Below are positions 46,759-59,694 of a stretch of DNA of 64,000 nucleotides, piece after piece (within the stretch, counting starts at the first letter, position 1; each line of letters begins with the position of its first letter). The notes under the pieces were generated by a model. The model searched no databases. It had not been told where the DNA came from and worked only from the letters and a program-made list of their open reading frames with translations. The stretch is from assembly GCA_035610835.1 (NCBI GenBank), contig CM069449.1, forward strand, positions 13,039,855 to 13,103,854. Direction: 5' to 3'. The position numbers were made by a program, and so were the translations under genes. This DNA is from Ophiura sarsii (Eukaryota > Echinodermata > Ophiuroidea > Amphilepidida > Ophiuridae).

Positions 46759-49700
46759 TATAATAATGTTTTATATCATATATATAATATAATATAAAGC
46801 AGTTTACCAACCCACGGTGTTTACAATAGACAATGTAACAAACAAATAATAACAACCACCGGCGAATGTCCCAACGAAAAATAAGCAAGGACATCCACCG
46901 GCGGGGATTTGAACCCCGGTCTCCCGATCTCTAGACGGGCGCCTTCACCACTAGGCCACCGATAACTTGCTGATAAACGGCAATTTGAATCAGTGCTAAG
47001 TGAATAAGCGACGGGGTTATACAATACACACAGCACGATAACATGAGACATTTGGCCAAACACAGTAGGGATCACAAACGTGATGACAAGAGGAAACTGA
47101 ATAAATAAATCATATAATAATGTTTTATATCATATATATAATATAATATAAAGCAGTTTACCAACCCACGGTGTTTACAATAGACAATGTAACAAACAAA
47201 TAATAACAACCACCGGCGAATGTCCCAACGAAAAATAAGCAAGGACATCCACCGGCGGGGATTTGAACCCCGGTCTCCCGATCTCTAGACGGGCGCCTTC
47301 ACCACTAGGCCACCGATAACTTGCTGATAAACGGCAATTTGAATCAGTGCTAAGTGAATAAGCGACGGGGTTATACAATACACACAGCACGATAACATGA
47401 GACATTTGGCCAAACACAGTAGGGATCACAAACGTGATGACAAGAGGAAACTGAATAAATAAATCATATAATAATGTTTTATATCATATATATAATATAA
47501 TATAAAGCAGTTTACCAACCCACGGTGTTTACAATAGACAATGTAACAAACAAATAATAACAACCACCGGCGAATGTCCCAACGAAAAATAAGCAAGGAC
47601 ATCCACCGGCGGGGATTTGAACCCCGGTCTCCCGATCTCTAGACGGGCGCCTTCACCACTAGGCCACCGATAACTTGCTGATAAACGGCAATTTGAATCA
47701 GTGCTAAGTGAATAAGCGACGGGGTTATACAATACACACAGCACGATAACATGAGACATTTGGCCAAACACAGTAGGGATCACAAACGTGATGACAAGAG
47801 GAAACTGAATAAATAAATCATATAATAATGTTTTATATCATATATATAATATAATATAAAGCAGTTTACCAACCCACGGTGTTTACAATAGACAATGTAA
47901 CAAACAAATAATAACAACCACCGGCGAATGTCCCAACGAAAAATAAGCAAGGACATCCACCGGCGGGGATTTGAACCCCGGTCTCCCGATCTCTAGACGG
48001 GCGCCTTCACCACTAGGCCACCGATAACTTGCTGATAAACGGCAATTTGAATCAGTGCTAAGTGAATAAGCGACGGGGTTATACAATACACACAGCACGA
48101 TAACATGAGACATTTGGCCAAACACAGTAGGGATCACAAACGTGATGACAAGAGGAAACTGAATAAATAAATCATATAATAATGTTTTATATCATATATA
48201 TAATATAATATAAAGCAGTTTACCAACCCACGGTGTTTACAATAGACAATGTAACAAACAAATAATAACAACCACCGGCGAATGTCCCAACGAAAAATAA
48301 GCAAGGACATCCACCGGCGGGGATTTGAACCCCGGTCTCCCGATCTCTAGACGGGCGCCTTCACCACTAGGCCACCGATAACTTGCTGATAAACGGCAAT
48401 TTGAATCAGTGCTAAGTGAATAAGCGACGGGGTTATACAATACACACAGCACGATAACATGAGACATTTGGCCAAACACAGTAGGGATCACAAACGTGAT
48501 GACAAGAGGAAACTGAATAAATAAATCATATAATAATGTTTTATATCATATATATAATATAATATAAAGCAGTTTACCAACCCACGGTGTTTACAATAGA
48601 CAATGTAACAAACAAATAATAACAACCACCGGCGAATGTCCCAACGAAAAATAAGCAAGGACATCCACCGGCGGGGATTTGAACCCCGGTCTCCCGATCT
48701 CTAGACGGGCGCCTTCACCACTAGGCCACCGATAACTTGCTGATAAACGGCAATTTGAATCAGTGCTAAGTGAATAAGCGACGGGGTTATACAATACACA
48801 CAGCACGATAACATGAGACATTTGGCCAAACACAGTAGGGATCACAAACGTGATGACAAGAGGAAACTGAATAAATAAATCATATAATAATGTTTTATAT
48901 CATATATATAATATAATATAAAGCAGTTTACCAACCCACGGTGTTTACAATAGACAATGTAACAAACAAATAATAACAACCACCGGCGAATGTCCCAACG
49001 AAAAATAAGCAAGGACATCCACCGGCGGGGATTTGAACCCCGGTCTCCCGATCTCTAGACGGGCGCCTTCACCACTAGGCCACCGATAACTTGCTGATAA
49101 ACGGCAATTTGAATCAGTGCTAAGTGAATAAGCGACGGGGTTATACAATACACACAGCACGATAACATGAGACATTTGGCCAAACACAGTAGGGATCACA
49201 AACGTGATGACAAGAGGAAACTGAATAAATAAATCATATAATAATGTTTTATATCATATATATAATATAATATAAAGCAGTTTACCAACCCACGGTGTTT
49301 ACAATAGACAATGTAACAAACAAATAATAACAACCACCGGCGAATGTCCCAACGAAAAATAAGCAAGGACATCCACCGGCGGGGATTTGAACCCCGGTCT
49401 CCCGATCTCTAGACGGGCGCCTTCACCACTAGGCCACCGATAACTTGCTGATAAACGGCAATTTGAATCAGTGCTAAGTGAATAAGCGACGGGGTTATAC
49501 AATACACACAGCACGATAACATGAGACATTTGGCCAAACACAGTAGGGATCACAAACGTGATGACAAGAGGAAACTGAATAAATAAATCATATAATAATG
49601 TTTTATATCATATATATAATATAATATAAAGCAGTTTACCAACCCACGGTGTTTACAATAGACAATGTAACAAACAAATAATAACAACCACCGGCGAATG

Positions 49701-52700
49701 TCCCAACGAAAAATAAGCAAGGACATCCACCGGCGGGGATTTGAACCCCGGTCTCCCGATCTCTAGACGGGCGCCTTCACCACTAGGCCACCGATAACTT
49801 GCTGATAAACGGCAATTTGAATCAGTGCTAAGTGAATAAGCGACGGGGTTATACAATACACACAGCACGATAACATGAGACATTTGGCCAAACACAGTAG
49901 GGATCACAAACGTGATGACAAGAGGAAACTGAATAAATAAATCATATAATAATGTTTTATATCATATATATAATATAATATAAAGCAGTTTACCAACCCA
50001 CGGTGTTTACAATAGACAATGTAACAAACAAATAATAACAACCACCGGCGAATGTCCCAACGAAAAATAAGCAAGGACATCCACCGGCGGGGATTTGAAC
50101 CCCGGTCTCCCGATCTCTAGACGGGCGCCTTCACCACTAGGCCACCGATAACTTGCTGATAAACGGCAATTTGAATCAGTGCTAAGTGAATAAGCGACGG
50201 GGTTATACAATACACACAGCACGATAACATGAGACATTTGGCCAAACACAGTAGGGATCACAAACGTGATGACAAGAGGAAACTGAATAAATAAATCATA
50301 TAATAATGTTTTATATCATATATATAATATAATATAAAGCAGTTTACCAACCCACGGTGTTTACAATAGACAATGTAACAAACAAATAATAACAACCACC
50401 GGCGAATGTCCCAACGAAAAATAAGCAAGGACATCCACCGGCGGGGATTTGAACCCCGGTCTCCCGATCTCTAGACGGGCGCCTTCACCACTAGGCCACC
50501 GATAACTTGCTGATAAACGGCAATTTGAATCAGTGCTAAGTGAATAAGCGACGGGGTTATACAATACACACAGCACGATAACATGAGACATTTGGCCAAA
50601 CACAGTAGGGATCACAAACGTGATGACAAGAGGAAACTGAATAAATAAATCATATAATAATGTTTTATATCATATATATAATATAATATAAAGCAGTTTA
50701 CCAACCCACGGTGTTTACAATAGACAATGTAACAAACAAATAATAACAACCACCGGCGAATGTCCCAACGAAAAATAAGCAAGGACATCCACCGGCGGGG
50801 ATTTGAACCCCGGTCTCCCGATCTCTAGACGGGCGCCTTCACCACTAGGCCACCGATAACTTGCTGATAAACGGCAATTTGAATCAGTGCTAAGTGAATA
50901 AGCGACGGGGTTATACAATACACACAGCACGATAACATGAGACATTTGGCCAAACACAGTAGGGATCACAAACGTGATGACAAGAGGAAACTGAATAAAT
51001 AAATCATATAATAATGTTTTATATCATATATATAATATAATATAAAGCAGTTTACCAACCCACGGTGTTTACAATAGACAATGTAACAAACAAATAATAA
51101 CAACCACCGGCGAATGTCCCAACGAAAAATAAGCAAGGACATCCACCGGCGGGGATTTGAACCCCGGTCTCCCGATCTCTAGACGGGCGCCTTCACCACT
51201 AGGCCACCGATAACTTGCTGATAAACGGCAATTTGAATCAGTGCTAAGTGAATAAGCGACGGGGTTATACAATACACACAGCACGATAACATGAGACATT
51301 TGGCCAAACACAGTAGGGATCACAAACGTGATGACAAGAGGAAACTGAATAAATAAATCATATAATAATGTTTTATATCATATATATAATATAATATAAA
51401 GCAGTTTACCAACCCACGGTGTTTACAATAGACAATGTAACAAACAAATAATAACAACCACCGGCGAATGTCCCAACGAAAAATAAGCAAGGACATCCAC
51501 CGGCGGGGATTTGAACCCCGGTCTCCCGATCTCTAGACGGGCGCCTTCACCACTAGGCCACCGATAACTTGCTGATAAACGGCAATTTGAATCAGTGCTA
51601 AGTGAATAAGCGACGGGGTTATACAATACACACAGCACGATAACATGAGACATTTGGCCAAACACAGTAGGGATCACAAACGTGATGACAAGAGGAAACT
51701 GAATAAATAAATCATATAATAATGTTTTATATCATATATATAATATAATATAAAGCAGTTTACCAACCCACGGTGTTTACAATAGACAATGTAACAAACA
51801 AATAATAACAACCACCGGCGAATGTCCCAACGAAAAATAAGCAAGGACATCCACCGGCGGGGATTTGAACCCCGGTCTCCCGATCTCTAGACGGGCGCCT
51901 TCACCACTAGGCCACCGATAACTTGCTGATAAACGGCAATTTGAATCAGTGCTAAGTGAATAAGCGACGGGGTTATACAATACACACAGCACGATAACAT
52001 GAGACATTTGGCCAAACACAGTAGGGATCACAAACGTGATGACAAGAGGAAACTGAATAAATAAATCATATAATAATGTTTTATATCATATATATAATAT
52101 AATATAAAGCAGTTTACCAACCCACGGTGTTTACAATAGACAATGTAACAAACAAATAATAACAACCACCGGCGAATGTCCCAACGAAAAATAAGCAAGG
52201 ACATCCACCGGCGGGGATTTGAACCCCGGTCTCCCGATCTCTAGACGGGCGCCTTCACCACTAGGCCACCGATAACTTGCTGATAAACGGCAATTTGAAT
52301 CAGTGCTAAGTGAATAAGCGACGGGGTTATACAATACACACAGCACGATAACATGAGACATTTGGCCAAACACAGTAGGGATCACAAACGTGATGACAAG
52401 AGGAAACTGAATAAATAAATCATATAATAATGTTTTATATCATATATATAATATAATATAAAGCAGTTTACCAACCCACGGTGTTTACAATAGACAATGT
52501 AACAAACAAATAATAACAACCACCGGCGAATGTCCCAACGAAAAATAAGCAAGGACATCCACCGGCGGGGATTTGAACCCCGGTCTCCCGATCTCTAGAC
52601 GGGCGCCTTCACCACTAGGCCACCGATAACTTGCTGATAAACGGCAATTTGAATCAGTGCTAAGTGAATAAGCGACGGGGTTATACAATACACACAGCAC

Positions 52701-55254
52701 GATAACATGAGACATTTGGCCAAACACAGTAGGGATCACAAACGTGATGACAAGAGGAAACTGAATAAATAAATCATATAATAATGTTTTATATCATATA
52801 TATAATATAATATAAAGCAGTTTACCAACCCACGGTGTTTACAATAGACAATGTAACAAACAAATAATAACAACCACCGGCGAATGTCCCAACGAAAAAT
52901 AAGCAAGGACATCCACCGGCGGGGATTTGAACCCCGGTCTCCCGATCTCTAGACGGGCGCCTTCACCACTAGGCCACCGATAACTTGCTGATAAACGGCA
53001 ATTTGAATCAGTGCTAAGTGAATAAGCGACGGGGTTATACAATACACACAGCACGATAACATGAGACATTTGGCCAAACACAGTAGGGATCACAAACGTG
53101 ATGACAAGAGGAAACTGAATAAATAAATCATATAATAATGTTTTATATCATATATATAATATAATATAAAGCAGTTTACCAACCCACGGTGTTTACAATA
53201 GACAATGTAACAAACAAATAATAACAACCACCGGCGAATGTCCCAACGAAAAATAAGCAAGGACATCCACCGGCGGGGATTTGAACCCCGGTCTCCCGAT
53301 CTCTAGACGGGCGCCTTCACCACTAGGCCACCGATAACTTGCTGATAAACGGCAATTTGAATCAGTGCTAAGTGAATAAGCGACGGGGTTATACAATACA
53401 CACAGCACGATAACATGAGACATTTGGCCAAACACAGTAGGGATCACAAACGTGATGACAAGAGGAAACTGAATAAATAAATCATATAATAATGTTTTAT
53501 ATCATATATATAATATAATATAAAGCAGTTTACCAACCCACGGTGTTTACAATAGACAATGTAACAAACAAATAATAACAACCACCGGCGAATGTCCCAA
53601 CGAAAAATAAGCAAGGACATCCACCGGCGGGGATTTGAACCCCGGTCTCCCGATCTCTAGACGGGCGCCTTCACCACTAGGCCACCGATAACTTGCTGAT
53701 AAACGGCAATTTGAATCAGTGCTAAGTGAATAAGCGACGGGGTTATACAATACACACAGCACGATAACATGAGACATTTGGCCAAACACAGTAGGGATCA
53801 CAAACGTGATGACAAGAGGAAACTGAATAAATAAATCATATAATAATGTTTTATATCATATATATAATATAATATAAAGCAGTTTACCAACCCACGGTGT
53901 TTACAATAGACAATGTAACAAACAAATAATAACAACCACCGGCGAATGTCCCAACGAAAAATAAGCAAGGACATCCACCGGCGGGGATTTGAACCCCGGT
54001 CTCCCGATCTCTAGACGGGCGCCTTCACCACTAGGCCACCGATAACTTGCTGATAAACGGCAATTTGAATCAGTGCTAAGTGAATAAGCGACGGGGTTAT
54101 ACAATACACACAGCACGATAACATGAGACATTTGGCCAAACACAGTAGGGATCACAAACGTGATGACAAGAGGAAACTGAATAAATAAATCATATAATAA
54201 TGTTTTATATCATATATATAATATAATATAAAGCAGTTTACCAACCCACGGTGTTTACAATAGACAATGTAACAAACAAATAATAACAACCACCGGCGAA
54301 TGTCCCAACGAAAAATAAGCAAGGACATCCACCGGCGGGGATTTGAACCCCGGTCTCCCGATCTCTAGACGGGCGCCTTCACCACTAGGCCACCGATAAC
54401 TTGCTGATAAACGGCAATTTGAATCAGTGCTAAGTGAATAAGCGACGGGGTTATACAATACACACAGCACGATAACATGAGACATTTGGCCAAACACAGT
54501 AGGGATCACAAACGTGATGACAAGAGGAAACTGAATAAATAAATCATATAATAATGTTTTATATCATATATATAATATAATATAAAGCAGTTTACCAACC
54601 CACGGTGTTTACAATAGACAATGTAACAAACAAATAATAACAACCACCGGCGAATGTCCCAACGAAAAATAAGCAAGGACATCCACCGGCGGGGATTTGA
54701 ACCCCGGTCTCCCGATCTCTAGACGGGCGCCTTCACCACTAGGCCACCGATAACTTGCTGATAAACGGCAATTTGAATCAGTGCTAAGTGAATAAGCGAC
54801 GGGGTTATACAATACACACAGCACGATAACATGAGACATTTGGCCAAACACAGTAGGGATCACAAACGTGATGACAAGAGGAAACTGAATAAATAAATCA
54901 TATAATAATGTTTTATATCATATATATAATATAATATAAAGCAGTTTACCAACCCACGGTGTTTACAATAGACAATGTAACAAACAAATAATAACAACCA
55001 CCGGCGAATGTCCCAACGAAAAATAAGCAAGGACATCCACCGGCGGGGATTTGAACCCCGGTCTCCCGATCTCTAGACGGGCGCCTTCACCACTAGGCCA
55101 CCGATAACTTGCTGATAAACGGCAATTTGAATCAGTGCTAAGTGAATAAGCGACGGGGTTATACAATACACACAGCACGATAACATGAGACATTTGGCCA
55201 AACACAGTAGGGATCACAAACGTGATGACAAGAGGAAACTGAATAAATAAATCA
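46759..55254 (-). repeat. Tandem array, 354 bp x 24
   Basis: The period is exactly 354 and all 24 units read as identical. Layout on the plus strand: left-TIR copy (about 94 bp), a short spacer, an inverted tRNA-like sequence, then about 180 bp ending GAATAAATAAATCA. Each unit has an 84-codon minus-strand frame that runs through the tRNA-like segment and is not a credible protein gene. Complete homogeneity points to very recent expansion, concerted evolution, or consensus collapse during assembly. Confidence 0.97.
46894..46965 (-). tRNA. tRNA-like gene, first of 24 (apparent anticodon AGA)
   Basis: Read on minus, 72 nt fold as a cloverleaf. Acceptor TTATCGG/CCGGTGG (three G-T pairs), D arm GCC-TAGTGGTGAA-GGC, anticodon arm CCCGT-CTAGAGA-TCGGG (one T-T mismatch), 4-nt variable loop, T arm CGGGG-TTCAAAT-CCCCG, discriminator A. 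The box A word TGGCCTAGTGGT and box B word GGTTCAAATCC match RNA polymerase III promoters. The anticodon reads AGA (Ser), but the long variable arm of tRNA-Ser is absent. No clear T run follows within the first bases. More likely a tRNA-derived sequence than a working tRNA. Copies recur every 354 bp; the last is 55036-55107. Confidence 0.6.
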
Positions 55255-55360
55255 TATAATAATGTTTTATTATTTGTTTGTTATATTGTCTATTGTAAAC
55301 ACCGTGGGTTGGTAAACTGCTTTATATTATATTATATATATGATATAAAACATTATTATA

Positions 55361-55370
55361 TAGTTTATTA
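55361..55370 (+). repeat. Target-site duplication, right copy
   Basis: TAGTTTATTA directly after the right TIR tip, matching 46749-46758. Confidence 0.8.
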
Positions 55371-55571
55371 ATTAATTTAGTCTTCAACCCGATTATTGTA
55401 ATGCAATTACTTGTTGTAGCCATTTTGCGTGGAAACAAAATGACGAACAGCTTGTCTAAAACAGCTCTCTAAATTCTTTAATCGGACAATTTGGCCAACT
55501 CTTGGCATGTTTGTAAAAGAATTCGAACATCTTTGACTAACCCTGACTAATTATGCTTTAACGAGGTGTAT

Positions 55572-56097
55572 TAATAGGGAATAAATACCTTTGTCATTCC
55601 GCAACACGTCATTCCACAACGCTCGTTAGGGCTATTAATTAACAGAATTTTCTAATTTTTTTTGATCATTTCGAAGCATGTCAATTGTGTGCAGAGAAAA
55701 AATAGTTATATGAAAATAGGGTACATTTTTTTCTTGCTATCCTAAAAAAATTGTACTTTGCGTTGCGGAATGACATGAGATTATGCATACTAATTACCTG
55801 GATTAACGAGACTAATCGGCCGTTGATCTAAATTAAATTTATATCAAAACTTTTCCCATCAGTACTACTATTGTGCCTGACATTTATTTAAACATCATAC
55901 CTATGTGTCTAAAAGATATGGAATAAATAAAAACAAGCCTTTTCACTGATTTTGTGAGCATCAAAAAACATAGTATCACTAAACAAACTAAAAATTCCTG
56001 AACTTTGGACTCTTGCCTACATTATAGGCATAGAATTAAACTTTGGATGCAAATTTGAAATTTTGGCAATTTGGTTGACATTTGCTTGGAATGACCC
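55572..56097. repeat. Dispersed repeat R1, copy 1
   Basis: AGGGAATAAATACCTTTGTC, TATGGAATAAATAAAAACAA and AAACTAAAAATTCCTGAACT blocks recur in the same order at 60067-60335 with small indels. Contains GTTGCGGAATGAC words (55593 and 55608 inverted, 55762 direct). Confidence 0.8.
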
Positions 56098-56609
56098 ATA
56101 TGGTTTCATACACTTGAGATGTAAACATGTTGATATATTCTACTGAAACTGCGAAAAGAGGTATATTTCATGAAATAGACTCATGTAACACAAATGTAGC
56201 CCAGGTTAAAAAACATGACCCTCTCTTTATCTAATTTTCATTATTGTTGTAGTATTCTGTAGTTATGTGATATATTCGTACTAAAAGTTTATTTTTAGAT
56301 TAGTTCATTTTTATTGTTTCAAGAAGTTGTGTTGTACTTACATTCCAAATTAATAACCTATTTGTACTAGTTAGCCAACATGTCTATGCTGTGTATGTTT
56401 TGCAATTCACAATATTCTTGAGTCTCAACAAAGGAATATTTTAGTTCCATTAAAATTGTGCAAACACATTTGCCAAGCCCAAATATTTCTACTCAATTAG
56501 TTAATTTCTCTCAACATTCCATACAGTTTCAATAACAGCCCTTTTCCATGCAAAAATTATTTCCAAGTTAGGTCCCAGCAACAATATACCCACATTGGTA
56601 ACATAACAT

Positions 56610-56700
56610 AACATAATTACATTTATAAAGCGCTATCAACACTGTTTCTAAGCGCTGTACAATAAAAAGTACACTATAAAACATGAGCAGGAAAATATAC
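56610..56700. repeat. Dispersed repeat fragment (TTTATAAAGCGC family)
   Basis: TACATTTATAAAGCGCTATC, then TAAGCGCTGTACAATAAAAA. Same family as 12052-12120. Preceded by an ACATA microsatellite. Confidence 0.45.
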
Positions 56701-57180
56701 AACAGGTCATTGATTTAAAACCACATCAGTAAAAAGAAATAAAAAACGAGTAAAAATGGCAACCCCAAAAGCAATTATAACACCAACATACAAATATATC
56801 ATAACCAGAACAAGAGTAAAACATTAAACAGAGGCATACTGAAAAAAGTCATGGTGAAGACATTTAATACGTTGGAGTAAATCAGTTCAATTTGAAAAAA
56901 TGCGTCTTTTGGTAACACCCGAGGCGTTGTCTTTTTTAAAGACATTTCTTGTTATGAATAAGAAAAGAATGGAAAGAAATATATTACTCTTGCCAGTCAG
57001 TCCTTAACCAGATCTAGTGTTTAGGTCATGTTACAGGTGCTTTGTCTTGTTGGCTATTATTAATTTATTATCAAAAGTGATCAAGTTATAAAGCTGTTCA
57101 TGGTTGTAATATGACTGCCAAACAAAGGGAATAAGGACAGAAGGCATTTTTGATTCTGTGTTTACAATTTACTTTTCCAG

Positions 57181-57289
57181 GAACAGTTGAAAGATAATGC
57201 AGTTGGTTCCACGAGTTCAGCTCAATACAACTTGCGAAGGAAGAAAAAACAGAGAGAAAATGGTGTCGAAGAGTCGTCTACTCAAAATG
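57181..57289 (+). CDS. Internal 109-bp exon, basic region
   Basis: Acceptor TTTACTTTTCCAG, donor GTACGT. It starts EQLKDNAVGSTSSAQYN, then LRRKKKQRENGVEESSTQN, and ends in phase 1. The LRRKKKQR cluster could be a nuclear localisation signal or a juxtamembrane basic patch. The phase matches the last exon exactly. No homologue recognised. Confidence 0.55.
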
Positions 57290-57324
57290 GTACGTGAACT
57301 TCACCAACCAAATATTGAGAATAA

Positions 57325-57480
57325 GTCACCCGTGGTATAGTGGAAATTCATTGGCCCCGTGTGTTGGAGGTCCATGGTTCAAATCCGGTGGGGGGGGGAG
57401 TGGTCAAGGTCACATTTTAAGTCACTTTTCTCCACACGGAACAAATCTGAAAAAAGTGGCACACAGGGTTAGGGGTTAAG
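57325..57480 (+). mobile_element. tRNA-derived SINE-like copy
   Basis: A box TGGTATAGTGGA (57333), B box GGTTCAAATCC (57376), a G-rich segment, then CTGAAAAAAGTGG and AGGGTTAGGGG near the 3' end. It shares its head with 62290 and 62858 and its tail words with 62290-62410. It lies 36 bp after the splice donor of the exon at 57181. Confidence 0.65.
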
Positions 57481-57575
57481 GACAATTTGTCCCAATTTTT
57501 TTAGCTTACTACAAGTAAGCTAAAGCGGCCCGACGCGAAAGGTCACGGTATAGGTCAAGTGGAAAATGCGACTAT

Positions 57576-57845
57576 GAAATATGGTTTTATCTTGGTCACG
57601 CAAATGGTATTTGTCAGAAAATGTACATTGAGATAGTAAAACAGTATGATCGCATAAATATGTTATAAAATGAGCTTGTTTGCAATTCGACAAACTAGGC
57701 AATTTTTCGTTATTTTCTTTATTGTCAAAACTGTATTGAAAATGCATGTAAAACGCTATTACAGCCAAGTTGATTTACACACGGCACGCATGTATCATGA
57801 TAAACATGCGTGATTGCCTTATTGTGATTGGCTTACTACAGAAAT
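57576..57845. repeat. Dispersed repeat, copy 2
   Basis: Matches 28677-28950. Edges near 57512 and 57832 both contain GCTTACTACA, in inverse or direct forms, which may mark element ends. Confidence 0.75.
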
Positions 57846-58369
57846 CACGTTCGAAAATTGCAAACACGTCTTCTGCGTAAGTTTTGCGCATCAACAATTG
57901 CTAAACTCCACCACGTGTAGATCTTGGTTTTCAATGGGGCGTTGTGTACAGTGTAAACTATGCACCTTGTAGCAGAGATTACAACGTTTTGCTGAGTGCA
58001 ATTTTACAATCGCCATCTTGTTTATGATATCGTAATCAATCGCCAACAATTTTTTCTTCTTCAAATCCATCAATCCTTCGCCAATCTACAGCCATGTTCA
58101 GGTAAGCCATTTGTTGATGTTCTAAATTAGTTTTTAAAATGAAATGTTCGGCTATTGGGGGTCAGACCGATCAAAACCGACATTAAAAATGGAAAGAGCA
58201 AAATCGAATTGATAGCTAGAAATGATGGTTCATTTCAAGACATTGCGTCCTGCTTTTTGCCGCTTTAATCAATTCCAACTTTTTTGTCAATAAAACGATC
58301 ATATTTTTAGACATCTAGGGTAAACTTCAGCCTATTTTGGGGGTTTAAATATTTGTGTGTTTTTTTTTT

Positions 58370-58407
58370 GGGGGGGGGGGGGGGTTGGGGTTGGGGGGGG
58401 GGGGGGG
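58370..58407 (+). repeat. G-rich tract
   Basis: G15, TT, G4, TT, then G14. Could form G-quadruplexes on the plus strand. Confidence 0.9.
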
Positions 58408-58780
58408 TTTCTTGCCAAATGAATGTTTTGGGGAGGGAGTTTGATTAAACCAAAAGCAATAATGGCGATGGAGTGAATCCTTGATCATTGTTGAGGCTGT
58501 TATATTCAATTAATATTTATAACAGGTTCAAATGTTAACAAAAACATGACACGCCCACTAGTAGTTTCTTAATTCATAAAAACCAAGGGAATTCCCTGTT
58601 GACGTCATCAGGTGGGTTGGGGGGGGGGGGGGTATTGGGCGTCACATGGGCTGGGGAATTCTTCCAAAATCTAAATGTCTCTAATCAGCTATACTTTCAG
58701 AACGTATTAATTTTGTGGTTACAAACTTAAGGGTAAGGGATATATTTGCATTTATTAAAGTTTCTTTGGAAAAGGTGCCT

Positions 58781-58781
<1 letters not shown>

Positions 58782-58815
<34 letters not shown>
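58782..58815 (+). repeat. 34-nt poly-G tract
   Basis: The longest homopolymer in the window, within the last intron. Length is probably unreliable for sequencing. Confidence 0.9.
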
Positions 58816-58818
<3 letters not shown>

Positions 58819-59655
58819 GGGTTATATATTAACTTTTTTCCTTACCATAAAAGTAAGGGTAGTTGAAAAAAGCTAATCAAAATCTGTATTCTTTCATGTC
58901 TAAAAGTGCAAAAAACCCTAGTTTCAGGGGTTGGCAAATAAACTGTGAAATGAAACATAAATCTTAACGTTTTTAAATGACTTTTTCGGAAATTCTTTTA
59001 TTTATTGGTGGGGTACATCATTGATAGGGCTCCAATCCCGATCTGATCAGGCTTTATCTAACGGTTCTAATCGGTATCGATAGACTATAATAGTTGCAGA
59101 ATTATATTTTATGGATGTCGAACAGGTTTTCCTCGACAACATATCAATACAAAATTTACTAATTACCAGTACCCCTATCGGGCTATTATATCGGTCTGTT
59201 TTACTAAGTAGGATTCCCTCATTTTTATAACTGTGAAATACAGCACGTACATTTAGGTATCTGGGCAATTCCAGGCGTTGCGGAATGACATTTACACACA
59301 CAAAATCCACTTTCTTTTGGGTGTAAAACCCAGAGATTTATAGTTACTCCCCATTTTACAACTTTATTTGATAATAGCGATTGATACTCAAAAATTAAAA
59401 CCTAGGGAAAAAATTAGACTGCGCTTCCAAGTATCCTAATTTGCATATGCAAATTTGCGTTGCGGAATGACGCAGACGATTTTTTTTTTTTTTTACATGT
59501 TTACACAAAGTGAAAACTCTGAACTTTTTAGAGTGTATCATTATTGAAGTTACTTTTTAGAAGGTTTGAAGTGTTAGCTAACTGACAAAAGCATTTTCAT
59601 AAAACTTAATCATCAGCTATGATTTCTAGTAGGTCATCAAAAAATAAAAGTAGGT

Positions 59656-59694
59656 GTTGCGGAATGACGTTGCGGAATGACGTTGCGGAATGAC
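59656..59694 (+). repeat. GTTGCGGAATGAC x 3
   Basis: Three perfect tandem 13-bp copies. Single copies stand at 55762, 59277 and 59459; inverted or near copies at 55593, 55608 and 60084. Confidence 0.9.

Larger units (their letters stand above)
46759..55360. mobile_element. 8.6 kb TIR element made of 24 tRNA-bearing tandem units (MULE-like)
   Basis: The terminal inverted repeats 46759-46852 and 55267-55360 are 94 bp with one mismatch and begin TATAATAATGTTTTATATCA. The 10-bp flanking duplication TAGTTTATTA, together with long TIRs, fits Mutator-like elements (8-10 bp). There is no transposase. The interior is a direct array whose unit itself starts with the left TIR. Thus 24 left-TIR copies face one right TIR, and the array stops 16 bp into unit 25, where the inverted TIR takes over. 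The element lies in the intron between the exons at 45960 and 57181. Confidence 0.85.

Noticed and set aside
46821..55217. 24 identical 84-codon minus-strand frames as a protein gene family
   Set aside because: They run straight through the tRNA-like sequence, and identity follows from the repeat; no protein signature.
46759..55360. CRISPR-like array
   Set aside because: Units are identical throughout, with no variable spacers, and the genome is eukaryotic.
58030..58101. First coding exon ending ATGTTCAG before GTAAGCC
   Set aside because: A good donor, but only eight bases follow the ATG, and no acceptor or promoter was identified.
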